Source of the DNA: Maricaulis sp048270095
GTDB taxonomy: Bacteria > Pseudomonadota > Alphaproteobacteria > Caulobacterales > Maricaulaceae
Direction: 5' to 3'
DNA: 64,000 bases
NCBI RefSeq assembly: GCF_048270095.1
Contig: NZ_JBLWTL010000002.1
Span: 62,001-126,000 of the forward strand
Below are positions 27,833-36,962 of this stretch, one piece after another (position 1 is the first letter of the stretch; each line of letters starts with the position of its first letter). The notes under the pieces were generated by a model. It had not been told where the DNA came from. It saw nothing but the letters and a program-made list of their open reading frames with translations, and searched no databases. The position numbers and the translations under genes were made by a program.

Positions 27833-27981
27833 GACGTTTTCGCACCCCAAGGCGTATCCGCATGCGTGATTGAGTTATGAAATTTATTGAGACTCGATAC
27901 AATTCCCGAAACATGCTGCGAGCGTGAAACTTTCGTAAGAATATGGCGGAAACCTGGCGAATTCGCCTCAAGGGAGCAAAA

Positions 27982-29175
27982 ATGCCGGATGAAACGCCAT
28001 CGCAACGTCATGACGTCCTCGACGAAGTGCGGGGTTTTGCCGTGCTGGCGATGTTTGCGGTCAATATTCAGCTCTTCGCCCTGGTCTGGATCGCGGCCGA
28101 TATTCCCGGCCTTCAAGGCGACTTCAACAGCTGGGGTGATCGCGCCGTCTGGCTGGTGACCCAGACCTTCATCTCGCAAGCGGGCACGGCGCTCTTCATC
28201 ACCCTGTTCGGTGCTGCCCTGGTCCTGAGCGTCCGGGCTGCGCGCCGGAACCCGACCCGGCAATGGCCGCGATTGAGCTGGCTGCTCCTGCTCGGCCTGC
28301 TGCACGCGCATCTGTTCTGGTATGGCGATATCCTGGTGCCGCTGGCCCTGGTTGCGATGATCGTTGTGGCCGCCAATGGCATGGCGCTGCGGGGTCTTTG
28401 GGGGCTCGGCCTTGGCTTGATCGGGTTTACCGGCCTGATGTTGCTGGCTGGCAGCGCGATCGGTGCGCTGATCGGCGACAGCATTACCGCGGCCGGGGCG
28501 ATGGGGTTCAATCCCGAGGCGATTGCCGACATTGAAGCGCTTTACCGGACCGGCTTTATGGCGCGGCTCGGCTATAATATGAGCATCGCCCTGCAATCGG
28601 AGATGATGCAGATTGTCTTCATGAGCGGCCGCATCGCCGGCTGTCTTCTGCTTGGCATGGCCGGGCTGCGCAGCGGTTTCCTGACCGGGACCTGGCCGGC
28701 TCGCCGATATGGCTGGATTGCCGGGATGGCCCTGGCGCTGGGCGTGCTGGTGTGCCTGGCCGGAGCGTGGAATGCGATGGCCTCCGGTTTCTCACCCGCG
28801 GCAGTCCTGCAAAACCGCGTCGCCCAGTATTTCGGCAGCCTGGCGCTGGCGCTCGGCTATGCCGCCGGCTTCATGCTGGCGGCAAAGCTGGATCTGGCCC
28901 GCGCCGCGCGTTCGGCGCTGGCGGCGGTCGGGCGCATGCCGATCAGCAATTACTTCGCACAGACCCTTTTGATGACCCTGCTCTTCGTCGGCTTTCCGGG
29001 GCTGGGGCAATTCGGCCAGATTGATCGCACCGGGCTGGCGCTGATCCTGGTCTCGGTCTGGGTGGCGCAGGTTTTCGGCTCGATTTTCTGGCTGCAACGT
29101 TATCGCTACGGCCCGGTCGAATGGGTGTGGCGCTCGCTCAGCGCCGGGCGGCCACAACAATGGCTGCGCGGATAG
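27982..29175 (+). CDS. DUF418-domain membrane protein (YeiB-like)
   Basis: A 397-residue polytopic inner-membrane protein with about nine to ten helices. It opens with the DUF418-family pattern DVLDEVRGFAVLAMFAVNIQLF. The C-terminal half contains the family's GRMPISNYFAQTLLMTLLF segment and ends with QRYRYGPVEWVWRSLSAG. YeiB-like proteins are distantly related to acyltransferase-3 proteins and their role is unknown. AAGGGA upstream favours ATG 27982 over the start 13 codons earlier. It ends 1 bp before the convergent maiA gene. Confidence 0.88.
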   Translation: MPDETPSQRHDVLDEVRGFAVLAMFAVNIQLFALVWIAADIPGLQGDFNSWGDRAVWLVTQTFISQAGTALFITLFGAALVLSVRAARRNPTRQWPRLSWLLLLGLLHAHLFWYGDILVPLALVAMIVVAANGMALRGLWGLGLGLIGFTGLMLLAGSAIGALIGDSITAAGAMGFNPEAIADIEALYRTGFMARLGYNMSIALQSEMMQIVFMSGRIAGCLLLGMAGLRSGFLTGTWPARRYGWIAGMALALGVLVCLAGAWNAMASGFSPAAVLQNRVAQYFGSLALALGYAAGFMLAAKLDLARAARSALAAVGRMPISNYFAQTLLMTLLFVGFPGLGQFGQIDRTGLALILVSVWVAQVFGSIFWLQRYRYGPVEWVWRSLSAGRPQQWLRG

Positions 29176-29176
29176 C

Positions 29177-29821
29177 CTATTCGGCGTCGGGCTGGTTTTC
29201 CGGTGTGGCGCGCTGGAAGGCTGGCAAGTCGAGACAGGCAGCTTCGGCCGCCATCAACGTTGGAAAGGCCGACAGATCGACCTCCCACCGGCGCGCATTG
29301 ACCAGTTGCGGCAGGAGATAGATCTCCGTCATGCCCGGTGCGTCGCCGTGCAGGAATGGCGTTGAGCGCGGATGGGCTGCGACCAGGGTCTCCAGCGCGG
29401 CCAGCCCGTCGCGGGTCCAGCGATGCGCCCAGGCTTTCATCCCCGCCGGGCCCTGAGCGAGATCATCACCGACGGCCTTGAGAATGCGCAAATTCTGTAC
29501 CGGATGGGTGTCGCAGCCAATGATGGCGGCCCAGGCGCGCACGCGGCATCGCTCCAGCGGATCGGAAGGCAGCAGGGCCGGCTGCGGCCAGCTCTCCTCG
29601 ATCCATTCCAGAATCGCCGGCGACTGCATCAGCATCGCATCGCCATATTTGAGCACGGGCACCAGACCCTGTGGCTGCATGGCCAGCCAGGCATCGCTCT
29701 TCTGCTCACCGGTTTTCAGATTGATCGCGACCTGGTCATATTCGACGCCCTTCAGATTGAGGGCAATGCGAAGCCGGTAGGCGGCGCCGGAACGCCAATA
29801 GCCGTAGAGGACAGGTTTCAT
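29177..29821 (-). CDS. maiA: Maleylacetoacetate (or maleylpyruvate) isomerase, zeta-class GST
   Basis: Glutathione-dependent cis-trans isomerase of aromatic catabolism. The 214-residue protein has the zeta-class N-terminus LYGYWRSGAAYRLRIALNLKG with Ser near the glutathione thiol, PQGLVPVL with the cis-Pro, and MQSPAILEWIEE for glutathione binding. The C-terminal domain has the GCDTHPVQNLRIL helix of MaiA proteins. It follows the FAH-family gene by about 25 bp on the same strand. Whether the route is tyrosine/homogentisate or gentisate cannot be decided, because no ring-cleaving dioxygenase lies in the window. Confidence 0.88.
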   Translation of the reverse strand: MKPVLYGYWRSGAAYRLRIALNLKGVEYDQVAINLKTGEQKSDAWLAMQPQGLVPVLKYGDAMLMQSPAILEWIEESWPQPALLPSDPLERCRVRAWAAIIGCDTHPVQNLRILKAVGDDLAQGPAGMKAWAHRWTRDGLAALETLVAAHPRSTPFLHGDAPGMTEIYLLPQLVNARRWEVDLSAFPTLMAAEAACLDLPAFQRATPENQPDAE

Positions 29822-29845
29822 GGCGATCTCCGTATCGGGGCGGCG

Positions 29846-30481
29846 TCAGCTGACGGTGAATTCAAGCGGCGGCAGGCCGGCAATCTCCGCCTTCACCTGG
29901 TCATCGCGCTGCAAGGGGCCGACGCCGGCAGGCGTGCCGGTGAAAACCAGATCGCCGGGCTTGAGCGTGAAATAGCGCGCCAGTTCCGAGAGGACGCGGC
30001 GCGGCGGCAGGATCATCTCCGACAGATCGCCGGACTGGCGGCGCACGCCATTGACCTTCAGCGATATGGCGCCGCGCTCGGGCACGGGACCGAAACGCAG
30101 CAGGCCGACCGGTGCGGAATTCTCGAATGACTTGCCGATTTCCCACGGTCCGCCCTTGGCTTTCATCGCGCCCTGCAGGTCGCGCCGGGTGAGATCAACG
30201 CCGACCGCGCAGCCCATGATCGCGCCGCCATCGCCGAGGGCGAGGACCAGCTCGACCTCGTGATGCAGTTCCGATGTGCCTTGCGGGTAGGGCACACGCG
30301 ACGCGGTCGTGACCGCATCGCTCGGCTTCATGAAGAAAATGGCCTCGGCGGCGGCACCCATTTCCTTGGCGTGATCGGCATAATTGCGGCCGATGCAGAA
30401 AATGCGGCGGACGGGGAAGCGGCGCGCATCGTCTTCGATGGGCAGGCTCGGCAGGTCGGGTGTCGGGATGATATCGGTCAT
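29846..30481 (-). CDS. Fumarylacetoacetate hydrolase-family protein (fumarylpyruvate hydrolase-like)
   Basis: A 211-residue member of the FAH family, short form. Metal-dependent C-C bond hydrolases of this type split fumarylpyruvate or acylpyruvates. Motifs are IFCIGRNYADHAKEMG, FMKPSDAV, the metal-binding Glu residues in HHEVELVLALGDGG, GKSFENSAPVG and FTGTPAGVGPL. ATG 30481 is preferred over a start 35 codons upstream, because homologues begin close to this point. It pairs with maiA downstream and diverges from a marR-like gene, which may control both. Confidence 0.88.
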   Translation of the reverse strand: MTDIIPTPDLPSLPIEDDARRFPVRRIFCIGRNYADHAKEMGAAAEAIFFMKPSDAVTTASRVPYPQGTSELHHEVELVLALGDGGAIMGCAVGVDLTRRDLQGAMKAKGGPWEIGKSFENSAPVGLLRFGPVPERGAISLKVNGVRRQSGDLSEMILPPRRVLSELARYFTLKPGDLVFTGTPAGVGPLQRDDQVKAEIAGLPPLEFTVS

Positions 30482-30565
30482 GATGCTGGGATAGCGCGAC
30501 AAACGGGTCGGCGTCGAGCGAGTTTTGGCTTGCTGCTGCAACCCGTTTGCGGCACCAGACCGGAT

Positions 30566-31045
30566 ATGGATGAAGCCGACCCACACAACGCGCCTGACCT
30601 GCCTGTCCTGCGGCTGGGCGAGTATCTGCCCTACCGTCTCGCGATTGCCTCCAACCAGGTCTCGTCAATGGTGGCCCGGGCCTATCAGAGCCGGTTCGGG
30701 ATCACGATCTGGGAATGGCGCGTGATCGCCATTCTTGGCGAGGGGCGGGCGATGACGGCGCAGGGTCTGTGTGATGTGACGGCGATGGACAAGGTCTCGG
30801 TCAGCCGCGCCGTGCGTTCGCTGGCCGATCGCGGTGTGATCGAGCGTTCGAGCAACCGGGCGGACCGCCGTTCGCATCTGCTGGCACTGACGCCCGCGGG
30901 GCGGGCGATCTATGCGGAAATCGCGCCGGTCGCGCTGCAGGCCGAAGCTGCGCTTGTGACCGGGCTCTCGCCGGATGAGGTCGCGCTGCTCTCAACCCTG
31001 CTCGACCGGCTGCGCGACCGCGCCCGCGATCTCAGGGACGGCTAG
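30566..31045 (+). CDS. MarR-family transcriptional regulator
   Basis: A 159-residue winged-helix regulator. The recognition helix lies in LCDVTAMDKVSVSRAVRSLADRG and the wing in ERSSNRADRRSHLLALTPAG, the classical MarR DxRxxxLxLT pattern. It is divergent from the FAH-maiA pair with only 84 bp between the start codons, an arrangement typical of a local repressor of a small catabolic operon that responds to an aromatic compound. Its end overlaps the convergent pqiA gene by 4 bp. Confidence 0.9.
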   Translation: MDEADPHNAPDLPVLRLGEYLPYRLAIASNQVSSMVARAYQSRFGITIWEWRVIAILGEGRAMTAQGLCDVTAMDKVSVSRAVRSLADRGVIERSSNRADRRSHLLALTPAGRAIYAEIAPVALQAEAALVTGLSPDEVALLSTLLDRLRDRARDLRDG

Positions 31046-31548
31046 GGCGCGGTGGCCCGTGTCCGCTGGCCCAGCTGCGTGACGATACGGCCCGAGGCGA
31101 GCATGGCCAGCACGGTGGCGGCGGCGAAGATATAGACACCGGGCAGGGTGGAGGCGGCGAAGACGAGATTGTCGCGCACGCTGAAAATCACCAGCGCCAG
31201 CACCAGCACATCGGCCATCGACCATTTGCCCAGCATTTCAAGAAATCGCAGATGGCCGGCGCCGGTCCCCGGCGCACGGGAAAACTGCAACCGCCACATC
31301 CAGATCAGCTTGAGGCCCGGAAACACCACCGAAAAGCCCAGCACGATGGTGGCGAGCACGAATTCACCGTCCTGCAACAGCGCCCGGCCAAAGCCCAAAA
31401 TCGAGTGTTCCCCGGTCCAGAGGCCGAATTGTGTGGTCCGCAGCGCCGGCGAGACGAGACCGAGGGGCAGGAGGCATGAAGTGAGGACCAGCAAGGCGGT
31501 CGTGGCCTGCCCGGCGCCTTGATCGGCCAATGCTCGCGATTCCGCCAT
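31042..31548 (-). CDS. pqiA: PqiA-like (paraquat-inducible protein A) membrane protein
   Basis: A 168-residue inner-membrane protein with four hydrophobic helices. The segment RFLEMLGKWSMADVLVLALVIF is the hallmark of the PqiA family, in which a Gly-Lys/Arg-Trp-Ser-Met-x-Asp motif precedes a helix. It is about the size of a single PqiA module, shorter than E. coli PqiA with two. PqiA proteins partner with MCE proteins in lipid transport, but no pqiB is adjacent; the Mla-type genes lie 6 kb away. Confidence 0.8.
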   Translation of the reverse strand: MAESRALADQGAGQATTALLVLTSCLLPLGLVSPALRTTQFGLWTGEHSILGFGRALLQDGEFVLATIVLGFSVVFPGLKLIWMWRLQFSRAPGTGAGHLRFLEMLGKWSMADVLVLALVIFSVRDNLVFAASTLPGVYIFAAATVLAMLASGRIVTQLGQRTRATAP

Positions 31549-31757
31549 GATCCCGCCTCTCCCCTCTCTGCAATACTGAAGCCCAATGCAGGCAAAAGGA
31601 CGGCAGACAAGACTGGAGGTCAGCCAAGTGCCGACACGACCCTGGACGGTAATAACGTATGATTCGAAATAAGTCTGTGGTTAACGCCCGGAAACTACAC
31701 GGGTTGCTGACACGCACCTTTCCCCCGGGTGCACTCGTGAAAGGACAGGGTTCCACA

Positions 31758-32267
31758 ATGCAGAAATTTCTACTGACAGTCCTCGCTGGCGCGCTCCTGA
31801 CAGCGCCAGTCGCGGCTGAAACCACACAGCGTGACCTCGAAGTCATCGGTCGCGCCCTCGGCTTCGTTGATGGTGCCAGCGGCACCACGCGCGTCGTCGC
31901 CATTGTTTATGATGCGGGCAGCGAAGCCGAGGCCCAGGCCCTGGCGAGCTCGATGGGCAGCGGCCTGTCGGCCGGCCGCGTCACGCTGACGCCGCGCCTG
32001 GTCGCAGCGTCCGACACGGCCAGCCTGGCCGGGGCCGATGCGGCCGTTCTGCTTGGCTCTGCCGCGGGCGATGCCGGCGTTTTCGCCGCCACCAGTGCCA
32101 ATGGCGTGATGAGCGTCTCGACCGATATGAGCTGCGTTCAGTCGGGCAAATGCGTGATGGGCGTTCAGAGCGCACCCGCCGTGCGGATCGTCGTCAATGG
32201 CGCCGCAGCGACAGCATCATCGGTCTCCTTCGCGGCGGCGTTCGCCATGATGGTTGAAGAAATCTAG
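31758..32267 (+). CDS. Exported YfiR-like (DUF4154-type) protein, tentative
   Basis: A 169-residue exported protein with a cleavable signal peptide (QKFLLTVLAGALLTAPVAAE). The mature part has alternating alpha/beta character: TTRVVAIVYDAGSEAEAQA early, a middle GADAAVLLGSAA, and a final GVMSVSTDMSCVQSGKCVMG then APAVRIVVN. This layout and the end of the protein recall YfiR/DUF4154 periplasmic proteins, which often precede TonB receptors, but the match is weak. It carries two cysteines that could form a disulfide. The TonB receptor gene starts 57 bp downstream in the same direction. Confidence 0.55.
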   Translation: MQKFLLTVLAGALLTAPVAAETTQRDLEVIGRALGFVDGASGTTRVVAIVYDAGSEAEAQALASSMGSGLSAGRVTLTPRLVAASDTASLAGADAAVLLGSAAGDAGVFAATSANGVMSVSTDMSCVQSGKCVMGVQSAPAVRIVVNGAAATASSVSFAAAFAMMVEEI

Positions 32268-32324
32268 GCGAGCTGAGGCTCCACAAGACTTTCAGGTGGG
32301 CTGAGGCCCTGACGAGGATAAATC

Positions 32325-34349
32325 ATGAAAACGACAACACTATTGACGACGATCTCCGCGATCGCTCTCTCGGCGGCCTTTACGGTCGGCGTTTCTGCGC
32401 AGCAGCTGGACTATACTTCGATGAGCGAAATGTTCGGCGAAGCCGTGACAGCCGGTGCCACCGGTGCTCCGCAGCGCGCGTCCGATGTGCCCGCGACGAT
32501 GATCATCATCACCCAGGACGAGATTGAACGCTTCCCGGAATACGACATTCCCGGCATCCTGCGCCACTATGGCGGCGTTGACGTCACCCGTTATGCCTAT
32601 GGCGACGGTCAGGTCTCTGTCCGCGGTGCTGCAACCGGCTATACGCCGCGTCTTCTGGTTCTGGTCAATGGCCGCGAGGTTTATCTCGACAGCTATGGCT
32701 ATACTGCCTGGTCGACCCTGCCGGTCCAGCTCGACGAAATCCAGCAGATCGAAGTCGTCAAGGGCCCGCAATCGGCACTCTACGGCTTCAATGCCGTTGC
32801 CGGCGTGGTCAACATCATCACCCGCAATCCGATGCACGGCAATTACGCCACCATCCGTGCCAATGGCGGCAGTGACGAGTATCAGGGCATTTCCCTGACC
32901 GGCGGCCGTCAGCTCGGTGAAAACCTCGCCGTGCGGTTGAGCTATGGTGCCTCGCAGGGCAATGAGTTCGAGACCTTTGCCGGCAATGCGAACGCAGCCT
33001 TGCGCGCCGCAACAGGTGCGCTGTTCGAACGCGAGACCGGTGCCATTGAAGCGCGCTACCGGATCTCCAGCAAGGTGAGCCTGAGCGGCGAATACACCTT
33101 CTCCAATGTCGAATTCCTCGAATTCGACTCGATCTATTATGGCGGCCGGTCGGTCTATGCCCTGAATTCCTATCAGGGCCAGCTTGAAGCGGATACCGAC
33201 TGGGGTTTCATCACCGCCTCCGCCTACCGCAACGAGTCCGAAATCGGATACAGCTTCGGACCGCTGACGAGCTCGATCAATACCTTCCGTCTGCAGGACC
33301 TGATCAGCGTGACGCCGAGCGACATCGTGCGCGTCTCGATCGAGTATCGCGACGCGACTGCCGCATCCTTCCCGGACCCGTCGAATGGCGATTTCGGCTA
33401 CACCACGACCTCGGTCGCCGCGATGTGGAGCCATGACTTCAACGCTTCGCTCGACATGACGCTTGCTGCGCGTTTTGACAGCGTTGCCTGGAGCCGCGAT
33501 GCCGAACCCAATCCGGGTCTCTATCCCTTCACCCGGGCCGAGTATGATCGCTCGATCGAGGAGCTCAGCTATAATGCGGCCCTGGTCTGGCGGCCGGAGT
33601 TCGGCGGTGCCGTCCGCGCCACAGCCGCGCGCGGCGTCCAGGCGCCGACCATGTTCGATATGGGCTTCACCCTGCCGGTCGATATGGGTGGCGGTTTCAT
33701 GGTCGGCCTGGTTGGTGATCCGTCGATCGAGCCATCGATCGTGACCAATTACGAGCTCGCCTATGATCGCGGCCTGACGCCGACCATCACCCTGCGGGCG
33801 GCTGTCTTCTACCAGGAAACCCAGGACGTGAAGGGCACATTCGGCGGCGCTCCTGACATCCTTCCCCCCAACGCCCCTATCGTAAGTTTTGCGTTTGCCA
33901 ATCGCGGTGACACCAATGTCGCCGGGGCTGAGGTGACCCTGGCGGGTCGTCCGGCCGGTGGCTGGGCCTGGGATGTCAACTACACCTACAAGACGGTCGA
34001 GGATGATCTGTCGGCATTCGCCTTCTATACGCCGCTGGATTTTGAATCGGCGACGCCGTCCCATCTGGCCAATGCTCACCTTGGCTGGACTAATGGACGT
34101 GTCACGCTCGACGGCTACGCCAATTATGTATCGGGCATCGACATGCCCGTGCAGGGCGCCTTCGGTGCCATCAGTCTCGTGCCGGTCGACAGCCATCTGG
34201 CCGTGTCGTTCCGCGGTGCCTATCAGGTCAATGACAATTTCACGGTCTCCCTGAACGCCCAGAACGCCAATTTCGATGATGGTCAGGTGACCAATACGTT
34301 CGGCGAGAATGAAAGCCGCTTCTGGCTTTCCTTTGCGGCGGGCTTCTAA
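32325..34349 (+). CDS. TonB-dependent outer-membrane receptor
   Basis: A 674-residue precursor with a signal peptide ending near AFTVGVSAQQ. The plug domain includes ASDVPATMIIITQDEIERF and PGILRHYGGVDVTRY, then VSVRGAATGYTPRLLVLVNG and the conserved VVKGPQSALYGFNAVAGVVN. The beta-barrel closes with a terminal Phe (SFAAGF). It is shorter than siderophore receptors, in the range of vitamin B12/oligopeptide-type receptors. It sits between the small exported protein and a chemoreceptor, suggesting a sensed or imported ligand. A strong hairpin follows at 34365-34392. Confidence 0.93.
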   Translation: MKTTTLLTTISAIALSAAFTVGVSAQQLDYTSMSEMFGEAVTAGATGAPQRASDVPATMIIITQDEIERFPEYDIPGILRHYGGVDVTRYAYGDGQVSVRGAATGYTPRLLVLVNGREVYLDSYGYTAWSTLPVQLDEIQQIEVVKGPQSALYGFNAVAGVVNIITRNPMHGNYATIRANGGSDEYQGISLTGGRQLGENLAVRLSYGASQGNEFETFAGNANAALRAATGALFERETGAIEARYRISSKVSLSGEYTFSNVEFLEFDSIYYGGRSVYALNSYQGQLEADTDWGFITASAYRNESEIGYSFGPLTSSINTFRLQDLISVTPSDIVRVSIEYRDATAASFPDPSNGDFGYTTTSVAAMWSHDFNASLDMTLAARFDSVAWSRDAEPNPGLYPFTRAEYDRSIEELSYNAALVWRPEFGGAVRATAARGVQAPTMFDMGFTLPVDMGGGFMVGLVGDPSIEPSIVTNYELAYDRGLTPTITLRAAVFYQETQDVKGTFGGAPDILPPNAPIVSFAFANRGDTNVAGAEVTLAGRPAGGWAWDVNYTYKTVEDDLSAFAFYTPLDFESATPSHLANAHLGWTNGRVTLDGYANYVSGIDMPVQGAFGAISLVPVDSHLAVSFRGAYQVNDNFTVSLNAQNANFDDGQVTNTFGENESRFWLSFAAGF

Positions 34350-34364
34350 CGACTGGAATCAGTG

Positions 34365-34392
34365 ACGCCCCGGTGCTGTAGCACCGGGGCGT
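34365..34392. terminator. 12-bp perfect hairpin after the TonB receptor
   Basis: ACGCCCCGGTGC at 34365-34376 pairs with GCACCGGGGCGT at 34381-34392 across a TGTA tetraloop, 16 bp after the receptor stop. Only TTAA follows, so it is terminator-like rather than canonical; read-through into the chemoreceptor gene is possible. Confidence 0.7.
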
Positions 34393-34471
34393 TAACCATG
34401 AATTCAATGCTTCGACCTGATCATGCAGTCTACCGGATTCGCATTTGCGTGCCGGCTCGCAGGAGGGCCCC

Positions 34472-36172
34472 ATGGCCAAGGGAACAAAATTGTTCAATCT
34501 CACCATCGCACGGTCGTTCGCCGTGGCGCCCATCGCTGCCATTCTGGCCCTTGCCGCTGTTGCTGGCCTGGGCACCTGGTCCCTCATGCAGGCCTCTGCG
34601 AGCCAGGCCCGCGTCATTGCGGGCATGGAAGTCGGTGTCGAGCTGACCCGCATGCAGACGACGCTTGAAACCATCAATGCCGACGTCTTCCAGATTATCA
34701 CGGCCCAGGCTGCCGGCCAGGGTGTCGATGTGATGGCGGCTTTCGAACCCGTCGCTGTGAATATCAACAGCCTTTCAACGCAGGTCGAGACCTTGCGCCC
34801 CTTTGCAGAAGAGGCCGGTCACGCTGAGACAATCGACGGCCTGACCGAACAATTGGCGCTCTATCGCGACGCGCTCGACTTTGTCGGTCAGATGCTGGAG
34901 CTCGATTTCGCAAGCTCCGTCGCCTTTCTGGCGCCATTCGACGACGTCTTCACCGAATTGAGCGGCGATCTCACCGAGCTGGCCGATACGGCTGCCAGCC
35001 TGTCGCGCGCCGACGCCGAGGCGGCTGATGCCGCCGCTCGCACCGCCATCATGGTCTTTGTCGGTTTGACCGCCATGGTCGCCATCGGCCTGATCTCGCT
35101 GTCCATCTTCTTCGGGACACGGATTTCCAAATCTGTCCGCTCGATTGCCGATGCGACCGAGACCCTGGCCAATGGCGATTATTCGCTGGATATCGTTGCG
35201 CTGGAGCGGACCGATGAGCTGGGCGCCGTCGTCGAAAGCCTGAAACGTTTCCGCGAAAGCGGCATCAAGGCCGAGGAGCTCGAACAGGAACAACGCAACG
35301 CGACCGCGGTGCAGGAGCGCCGGGCCACCCAGATCAATGATCTGGCAAAGGCCTTCGACACCGAAGTCATGACCTTGCTCGGCGAGGTCACCGAGGCGTG
35401 TTCCTCAATGTCGGCAATTTCCGAACAGCTTTCCACCGCGGCCATTGAAGGGTCGACCAAGAGCGGCATGATGGCGACATCGGCAGCCGAAGCCTCAAGC
35501 AATGTGGAATCCGTGGCCGCCGCCTCCGAGGAATTGTCGGCGTCGATCCAGGAGGTCACGCAGCAGATCCAGAATTCATCCAATATGGCCGCCCAGGCCG
35601 ATGAGCGCTCCAAGGCGGTCCAGTCCGTGGTCGATAATCTCGGTTCCGCCGCGCAGCAGATCGGCAATGTCGTCCAGCTGATCAATGATATTTCCGAGCA
35701 GACCAATCTTCTGGCGCTCAACGCAACCATCGAAGCGGCCCGGGCCGGCGAAGCGGGCAAGGGTTTTGCTGTCGTTGCCTCGGAAGTGAAATCGCTGGCG
35801 GCACAGACCGCCAAGGCGACCGGCGATATCCGCGGTCAGATCGAGGCCATTCAGGAAGCTGCGGCGTCGTCTTCGGCTTCCATTGGCGATGTCACCAAGG
35901 CGGTTGCTGAAATCAGCCGCGCATCGGCGGCGATTGCTGCGGCGTCCGAAGAGCAAAGTGCATCGACCCGCGAGATTTCCGGCTCCGTCGCTCATGCCGC
36001 GACCAGCGCGCGCAATGTGTCCGACAATGTCGACTCGGTATCGCGTTCGGCCATGCAGACCGGTGAGGCGTCCCAGGAAGTCCTCAAATCGGTTCGCGCG
36101 GTATCCGAGCGTGCTGACCGCCTCAACAAGACGGTCGAAACCTTCCTCAATGAAGTGCGCAAGGCGGGCTGA
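34472..36172 (+). CDS. Methyl-accepting chemotaxis protein
   Basis: Inner-membrane chemoreceptor, 566 residues. TM1 is at about 16-38, a helical periplasmic sensor at 40-190 (four-helix-bundle type), and TM2 at about 197-220, followed by a HAMP domain (RISKSVRSIADATETLANGD). The cytoplasmic coiled coil has the family tip EQTNLLALNATIEAARAGE and GKGFAVVASEVKSLA for CheA/CheW binding. AGGAGG at 34461-34466 fixes ATG 34472. Its place next to a TonB receptor hints that it senses the same compound, but this is inference. No CheR-docking pentapeptide is visible at the C-terminus. Confidence 0.94.
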   Translation: MAKGTKLFNLTIARSFAVAPIAAILALAAVAGLGTWSLMQASASQARVIAGMEVGVELTRMQTTLETINADVFQIITAQAAGQGVDVMAAFEPVAVNINSLSTQVETLRPFAEEAGHAETIDGLTEQLALYRDALDFVGQMLELDFASSVAFLAPFDDVFTELSGDLTELADTAASLSRADAEAADAAARTAIMVFVGLTAMVAIGLISLSIFFGTRISKSVRSIADATETLANGDYSLDIVALERTDELGAVVESLKRFRESGIKAEELEQEQRNATAVQERRATQINDLAKAFDTEVMTLLGEVTEACSSMSAISEQLSTAAIEGSTKSGMMATSAAEASSNVESVAAASEELSASIQEVTQQIQNSSNMAAQADERSKAVQSVVDNLGSAAQQIGNVVQLINDISEQTNLLALNATIEAARAGEAGKGFAVVASEVKSLAAQTAKATGDIRGQIEAIQEAAASSSASIGDVTKAVAEISRASAAIAAASEEQSASTREISGSVAHAATSARNVSDNVDSVSRSAMQTGEASQEVLKSVRAVSERADRLNKTVETFLNEVRKAG

Positions 36173-36205
36173 TTTCAGCGCCACGACGTAAAGCGAATTG
36201 CACGG

Positions 36206-36234
36206 CGCCCGGACTGTCATGGTCCGGGCGTTTT
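36206..36234 (+). terminator. Rho-independent terminator after the chemoreceptor
   Basis: CGCCCGGAC (36206-36214) pairs perfectly with GTCCGGGCG (36222-36230) around a 7-base loop and is followed by TTTT, 34 bp beyond the chemoreceptor stop. Confidence 0.88.
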
Positions 36235-36319
36235 GCTGTGCGCAGTCCGTCAGGGTTGTTTGACCACAAGCCACGGCGGTGCCGGGACGACCGGCCGTCG
36301 GAACGGTTATGGAAAGGAT

Positions 36320-36395
<76 letters not shown>

Positions 36396-36608
36396 GCCGG
36401 GGTGGAGGCGGCGGAACATACGCGAGATTGTTCACAAAGCAAGGGCCTGATTTCAGCGTGTGCGGCTGGAGGGGAAATGGGGCTGTCGCCGCGTCGCCGG
36501 TGGCCCCCTCGGGCGGCGGCAAGTCCTCATTTACCCTGGGCGCAAAAAGTGTGTGCCTGACCTGTCGGGTTAAGCGTGCTGTTAAGACAGGCGTGAGAGC
36601 GTGTCGCC

Positions 36609-36956
36609 ATGAAACCGGCCCGGCCCAATTCTCCCCTTCGCATGACGGCACCCCTCTTCGATGCCGCGCATCTGGCGCGCTATACGGGCGACGATCCGGA
36701 GCTTAAGGCGGAATTGCTGGCGCTGATGTGTGAGCAGGCGGAGCGCTGTATAGGCTTGATCAGCTCGGCATCCGACCATGATCGCTGGACCTCGGCGCTG
36801 CACACGCTCAAGGGCGCAGCGCGCGGTGTCGGGGCATTTGCCCTCGGCGAGGCCTGTGAAGCCGCCGAGGACGCGCCGCAAGCGCGCTGGCCGGAGGCAG
36901 CTCAATCTGTTGCGCAGGCCTTTGCCGAAACCCGTTGCTGTTTCGAGCGCGACTGA
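36609..36956 (+). CDS. Histidine phosphotransfer (Hpt) domain protein
   Basis: A 115-residue single-domain protein. The helical bundle contains the phospho-acceptor His in LHTLKGAARGVGAFALGE, the classic HxxKG Hpt motif. Such free-standing Hpt proteins relay phosphate between hybrid kinases and response regulators; in this lineage they can feed the cell-cycle phosphorelay (ChpT is different, being a dimeric kinase-like protein). No kinase or regulator gene is adjacent, so its partners are unknown. A second in-frame ATG at 36642 is possible. Confidence 0.85.
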   Translation: MKPARPNSPLRMTAPLFDAAHLARYTGDDPELKAELLALMCEQAERCIGLISSASDHDRWTSALHTLKGAARGVGAFALGEACEAAEDAPQARWPEAAQSVAQAFAETRCCFERD

Positions 36957-36962
36957 TCGCGG

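Noticed and set aside
32340..34196. A 618-codon open frame opposite the first TonB receptor gene
   Set aside because: Antisense to a gene with full family motifs; its composition is that of a complementary frame and no ribosome site or homology is seen.
36570..36585. TTAA-N8-TTAA before the Hpt gene, resembling a CtrA site
   Set aside because: The spacer is 8 bases, whereas CtrA sites need 7; it is not supported further.
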